Notes under the pieces: model-generated
Databases searched by the model: none
Seen by the model: only the letters and a program-made list of their open reading frames with translations
What the model was told of the DNA's origin: nothing
Shown: piece after piece, positions 59,581-64,000 of the stretch
Numbering within the stretch: the first letter of the stretch is position 1
Layout of the letters: every line of letters starts with the position of its first letter
Made by a program: the position numbers and the translations under genes
NCBI RefSeq assembly: GCF_001619985.1
Contig: NW_017264196.1
Location: 1,302,001-1,366,000, forward strand
Length of the DNA stretch: 64,000 nt
Reading direction: 5' to 3'
DNA from: Xylona heveae TC161
Lineage: Eukaryota; Ascomycota; Xylonomycetes; Xylonales; Xylonaceae

Positions 59581-61391
59581 ATGCCTAGGTAAGCTGCTCA
59601 AGGACGTTTCCACATGGCGACCGAGGAATTAACTTGCAAATAGAGAGATAATCACTCTTCAAGCTGGCCAGTGCGGCAACAGCGGTACGTTAGACGCGTC
59701 CTCTCATTGTCGAACTTTTGTCTAATTCGTCGGGTATAGTGGGGAGCCAATTCTGGCAACAACTTTGTCAGGAACATGGCATAAGTCAAGATGGCAATCT
59801 GGAAGACTTCGCGACAGAGGGCGGTGATAGAAAAGACGTCTTCTTCTACCAGGTTCGTCTTACATTGCACCGCCCAGGGGGGTTGCTTTGGCCGCTAAAC
59901 TCGATAGTCCGACGATACGAGATATATTCCTCGAGCGATATTGCTAGATTTCGAACCAAGGGTGGGTGCAGGCTCTTTCTATTGCTTTGGGCAACAGATT
60001 CTAACGACTTATCAAGGTCATCCACGGTATCCAGACTGGCTCATATAAGAACATCTATAATCCCGAGAATTTCTACGTTGGCAAAGATGGCGTTGGAGCA
60101 GGAAACAACTGGGCTGCAGGCTACGCTACGGGTGAGACGGTTCACGAGGAGATCATGGAGATGATTGATCGAGAGGCAGACGGCAGCGACTCCTTGGAGG
60201 TCTGGCTCATATTATTTGCGCCGTTTCGTCATCAAGCTAAATTGTTCTCAGGGATTCATGCTTTTACATTCGATTGCAGGCGGGACCGGATCTGGACTTG
60301 GCAGTTTCCTTCTGGAAAAGCTCAATGACAGATTTCCCAAGAAGCTCATCCAGACGTATTCCGTTTTCCCAGATTCCCAGAGCGGAGGAGACGTTGTTGT
60401 GCATCCTTATAATAGCTTATTGGCGATGAGACGACTGGCCCAAAATGCAGACGCTGTGGTAATTGCTCGATGGTGTTTCAGACGAATTATGGAATCACAT
60501 CTGATTTTCTAAATAGACAGTTTTGGACAACGGCGCGCTCTCTCGCATCGCAGCGGATAGACTACATACCTCGGAGCCATCTTTTCAACAGACAAACCAA
60601 CTTGTACGTTGCGAGCTTACCAATGTCTTGACGGCACCATTGCTAAAACCGTGCGCAGGTCTCTACGGTCATGTCAGCTAGCACGGCCCCGCTACGGTAT
60701 CCTGGTTACATGCACAATGATCTTGTGGGCATTATAGCTTCTTTGATACCAACCCCTCGATGCCATTTCCTCATGACTTCCTACACGCCGTTTACCGGGG
60801 AAAACGTGGAGCAAGCCAAGACTGTACGGAAGACCACTGTACTGGATGTGATGCGGCGGCTTTTGCAGCCAAAAAATCGCATGGTTTCCACAAACCCTGG
60901 AAAGAATAGTTGTTATATTTCTATCCTCAATGTCATTCAAGGCGAGGCCGACCCCACGGATGTAAGATCTCCAATTCCTGACTTGAAATCAATGCATGCA
61001 AATTCTGAATGCCATCAAGGTGCACAAATCCCTTCTACGCATTCGCGAACGTCGACTCGCTACATTTATCCCCTGGGGCCCGGCCAGCATCCAGGTTGCA
61101 CTGACCAAGAAGTCACCTTATATTCCCATGTCACATCGGGTCAGTGGACTCATGCTTGCCAACCACACTGGCATCGCTGCACTTTTCAAGCGGATTGTCG
61201 CTCAGTACGACCGACTACGGAAGCGGAATGCGTTCCTGGAGCAGTACAAGAAGGAGGCACCATTTGCTGAAGGTCTTGGGGAATTTGACGAAGCTCGAGC
61301 TGTAGTCCACGACCTGATAGCCGAGTATGAAGCAGCGGAGGGGATTGATTATTTGGACCCTGATGCTGGAAAGGAAGGCCTTGGGGAATGA
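59581..61391 (+). CDS. mipA: Gamma-tubulin
   Basis: Nine exons: 59581-59588 (ATGCCTAG), 59644-59684, 59740-59852, 59908-59961, 60017-60199, 60252-60458, 60517-60603, 60659-60961 and 61020-61391; 1368 nt, 455 residues, the expected length. It nucleates microtubules as part of the gamma-tubulin complex at spindle pole bodies. Seen: [26 protein letters not shown], the gamma-specific [16 protein letters not shown] and [45 protein letters not shown], the GTP loop [76 protein letters not shown] and [20 protein letters not shown]. The acidic [14 protein letters not shown] tail is normal. One intron donor (60200, GTCTGG) is weaker than the others. Confidence 0.96.
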
Positions 61392-64000
61392 GCTGAGCTA
61401 CAGTAAATCCGAACTTGAATGGCATTATTTCGCAATAGGCGCAAAACTTGCAGTTGTGGTATGGGAATATTTATTTTTGGCGCAAATAGATTATGATTGA
61501 TGAAACTTATAATTTTCTTATCTCCATATGCAGCTCTCTTAAAAATCGGATGTTCTCATTATTTGTGTAGCACCTCCGCTGCTCCCAGCTTGTCGCTGAT
61601 CGGCCATGGCGCTTGGAGGTGCTCTCACAGGATGACAATACCGCGATAAAGCCCCTTTCTCGAACACTCAATTGAATGACTAGAAACCATTGACGTTTAG
61701 CTCCAACGATGTTGATCTCCACGTACGTCACCGGCGGAGATCCTTTGTCGCGCGGAGTTAATATGCGTCTCGGTTGATGACCCTGCCTAGCTCGAAAACA
61801 TTAAGAGCAGGGCTTATAATAACGGAGAGGATTATAAGATCTTCGTAATTTCGTCACCGAAAGATGATTCCATCCAAAGCTTCTTTGTGAACATCCAGCT
61901 ACAAGATAAAGTTCAATTACAGACGATGTGAATATAAAGTTAACTTAACAGACAATTCCAGATCAAAGCAAATCTTTGCTAGAGAAACATGGAGCAAGTC
62001 GAAGCGGCTTTTAATACCCGCCACAGCAAGCTAGGGTGATCAGAGAAGATAATCAAGACCATCGATCTCGATATTTCATTTGTCTTTTAACACGAACATC
62101 TGAGGTGAATCGATGGGGTTATCGCCTGCATATCAGCAAAACACTTCTTGCGGAGGTCTTCCGGTGAGTGAGGGGCCTCTTTGGACTATTGAATGGCACT
62201 CATATTGAACGTAATGCCTGCCCTTGACCACAATAAGAGCGTCACGTCACGTTATTATTCTGTAGCAAGTCCAGAAAAAGAAGAAAACCAGATTCTTGAG
62301 GAAGAACGGTCCGCTCCGGGCCCATTGATGGGTCACACGCGCACTCCACATGTTTTCGAACCATCCATGGCCTTGGGGCCCGGCGCATTGCCAATTGGAC
62401 CTCCTCCAGACCTGATTCTCTTGGAAGGCTAAGGTTAGCGATGGGAATTTTAGATTGCTCTCTCCATTCTCTTCCAAGGCAAAGGGTTCCCAAGACAAAA
62501 TAGTAGTGAAGAACGTTGAAATCTTCTAGTTGTTCAGGCCGAGTTTGTTCAGATCCAGTCCCAGTTTCAATTGGGACAGAGACAACCTCATTTTGAGGAG
62601 TTGGGCTCGAATAAGGAAAGGCTGAGGCGGTCGGGACGCCGTTCCCGGCCTAACGAGGCACGAGAGCAATTGCCTTGACAAGCATTTTCCATAGGGAGCG
62701 AGCGGAGTGAGTCTTTCTAATGCAGGTACATGGCACCACTAATCTTGTTTTCATTACAAATTCGAAGCCTTTGTGAATCATGTCTTTGATCACTCCCGGC
62801 AGCGTTTTTCCAGCAAAAGCAATTGTATGGATGGCTTGCCGATTTGTGACAAATGGCCTTCGCTGATGGTAATAGTGAGCGAACACGAGTAACGCCGACT
62901 CAAAGAATCATCATAAGGGAGTCATCAGGTTACTCGGAGCGAGTTGAATATCGCTTACCAAGAAACAATAAACCTTCCCGAGACTCCGTGATGTCTTGGG
63001 GTCTGCCGATCAGATTTCGCCATTTGGATGAGCTTGTCAAGGGCCGAATTTCCGATCGTTGGGTGTTGGGGCGCCACTTGTTATTCAATGACGGTGGAAT
63101 TGCGGAAAGTTACACATTTCGGCGAATGCTGCAGTCGCTTTTTGGTATCAGTACAATGGCCTCACCGAAAAGTTACTTGGAGCTTATTTTTGCTTGAGAT
63201 TAGCACTTTGTCTATCAAAAGGCACAATAGCAGTAAATGACGAGGGGGGGGGGCAGCGGCTGCACGCCGTATTAGGGGGACTATCAGTTATCAGTCGTTG
63301 CCGATAAGACAGTGGAGACTGTTAACTAGTTAGGGGACTGGACCCTTTCGCCCATTGCGGATCATTATGGTACAATATCGAAGGAGACGATCATCATCTC
63401 TCTTGCACTTTATGTGTTGTTCACTCCTGGTTGTTCCGTGGTTTGCAGATAGTTATTCCGGTAGCTTCTATCCGCTTGGCTGATCAATGATGACACGTTA
63501 TGTGTCGATGAAGAAAGTTTGAAGATTTGATATCGGTCCTTCACCAGCTCTCGAGGGGAGCTTTATCGTGGACTCACCTTACGACAGGATGAGAAAAGAT
63601 GCAAAATGATAGAAGAAGCTGGCTACCAGATGAACGGAATGCCAACACAACATGTGACAGGCTTTAAGATCCTTTGACGACAGACATAAGCACTGCTTCC
63701 CTTTATTATTGATCCCATCACCTTCAGCTTGCTGCACGCCCACATCCAAGGGACATGCATGGCTCAATACACGGACAAAGAACGTCTGTTTTAACCCCGC
63801 TCATCACGCTCAGATATGCACCATGCGTGGCGCATTGGTGGCTGACGTTACACTATGCAATATCGACCAGATGGTCAATGGATGCATATCTGGTATCAGA
63901 TTCAACACCATGCTTTCATGTGACGATGTCTGTTCTTGGGGCTCCGTTACGCCTCAAAAGGCCATACATTTACAAAGCAGAAGCAGAAATACCCATATGG
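61392..64000. other. Terminal region without a supportable gene
   Basis: Open frames at 62193-62432 and 62853-63197 show no motif or splice partner. A G10 run is at 63244-63253. The sequence may include the promoter of a gene outside the window. Confidence 0.4.

Noticed and set aside
62193-63197. Two plus-strand frames near the right end
   Set aside because: Neither has domains, splice-linked partners or a convincing start.
63244-63253. G10 run as a quadruplex or element end
   Set aside because: A single homopolymer without other G-tracts or flanking repeats; no structural case can be made.

Overview
The window is a piece of a filamentous ascomycete nuclear genome, most likely from the Eurotiales or a close relative. 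The genes are eukaryotic, with many 50-400 bp GT-AG introns and pyrimidine-rich leaders. Several families (SrbA-type SREBP, SUN-family wall protein, Sac7-type RhoGAP, gamma-tubulin) have the form seen in Aspergillus/Penicillium-like fungi. The species cannot be named from the sequence. I rebuilt exons by hand from splice signals, reading-frame phase and family conservation, so exon ends are predictions.

Left part (1-11.8 kb): a family-8 glycosyltransferase, a free methionine-R-sulfoxide reductase with a 5-nt microexon, the sterol/hypoxia regulator SrbA on the minus strand with a previously separate-looking N-terminal exon, a long regulatory stretch, and a small conserved protein of unknown role. 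A gene-poor island follows (11.8-21 kb) in which I find no convincing gene.

Middle part (21-38.4 kb): a SUN-family secreted wall protein, a DUF202 membrane protein, an intron-containing tRNA-Asp, a glutathione-peroxidase-like thiol peroxidase with a likely mitochondrial presequence, an unknown coiled-coil protein, an Hcs1/SMUBP-2 type helicase, a FAM32A-like nucleolar protein, an endonuclease III-type DNA glycosylase divergent from it, and a Ser/Thr-rich GPI-anchored protein. The interval 38.4-44.5 kb is gene-poor, with an AT-rich block and one small secreted cysteine-rich protein.

Right part (44.5-64 kb): a decayed YOS9 (ER lectin) copy, a PGAP4-like membrane glycosyltransferase divergent from it, a Sac7-like RhoGAP, Tim9, glutathione-dependent formaldehyde dehydrogenase, a Pgc1-type glycerophosphodiesterase and gamma-tubulin. 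The last 2.6 kb show no gene I can support.

Functionally this is housekeeping DNA: oxidative-stress repair (fRMsr, Gpx, formaldehyde dehydrogenase, endonuclease III), cell wall and GPI biology, and mitochondrial and cytoskeletal functions. I see no retroelement coding domains, no secondary-metabolite cluster and no CRISPR array. The most interesting points are the extremely small exons, the YOS9 relic, and a strongly over-represented 9-mer (TACTCCGTA) scattered mainly between genes.
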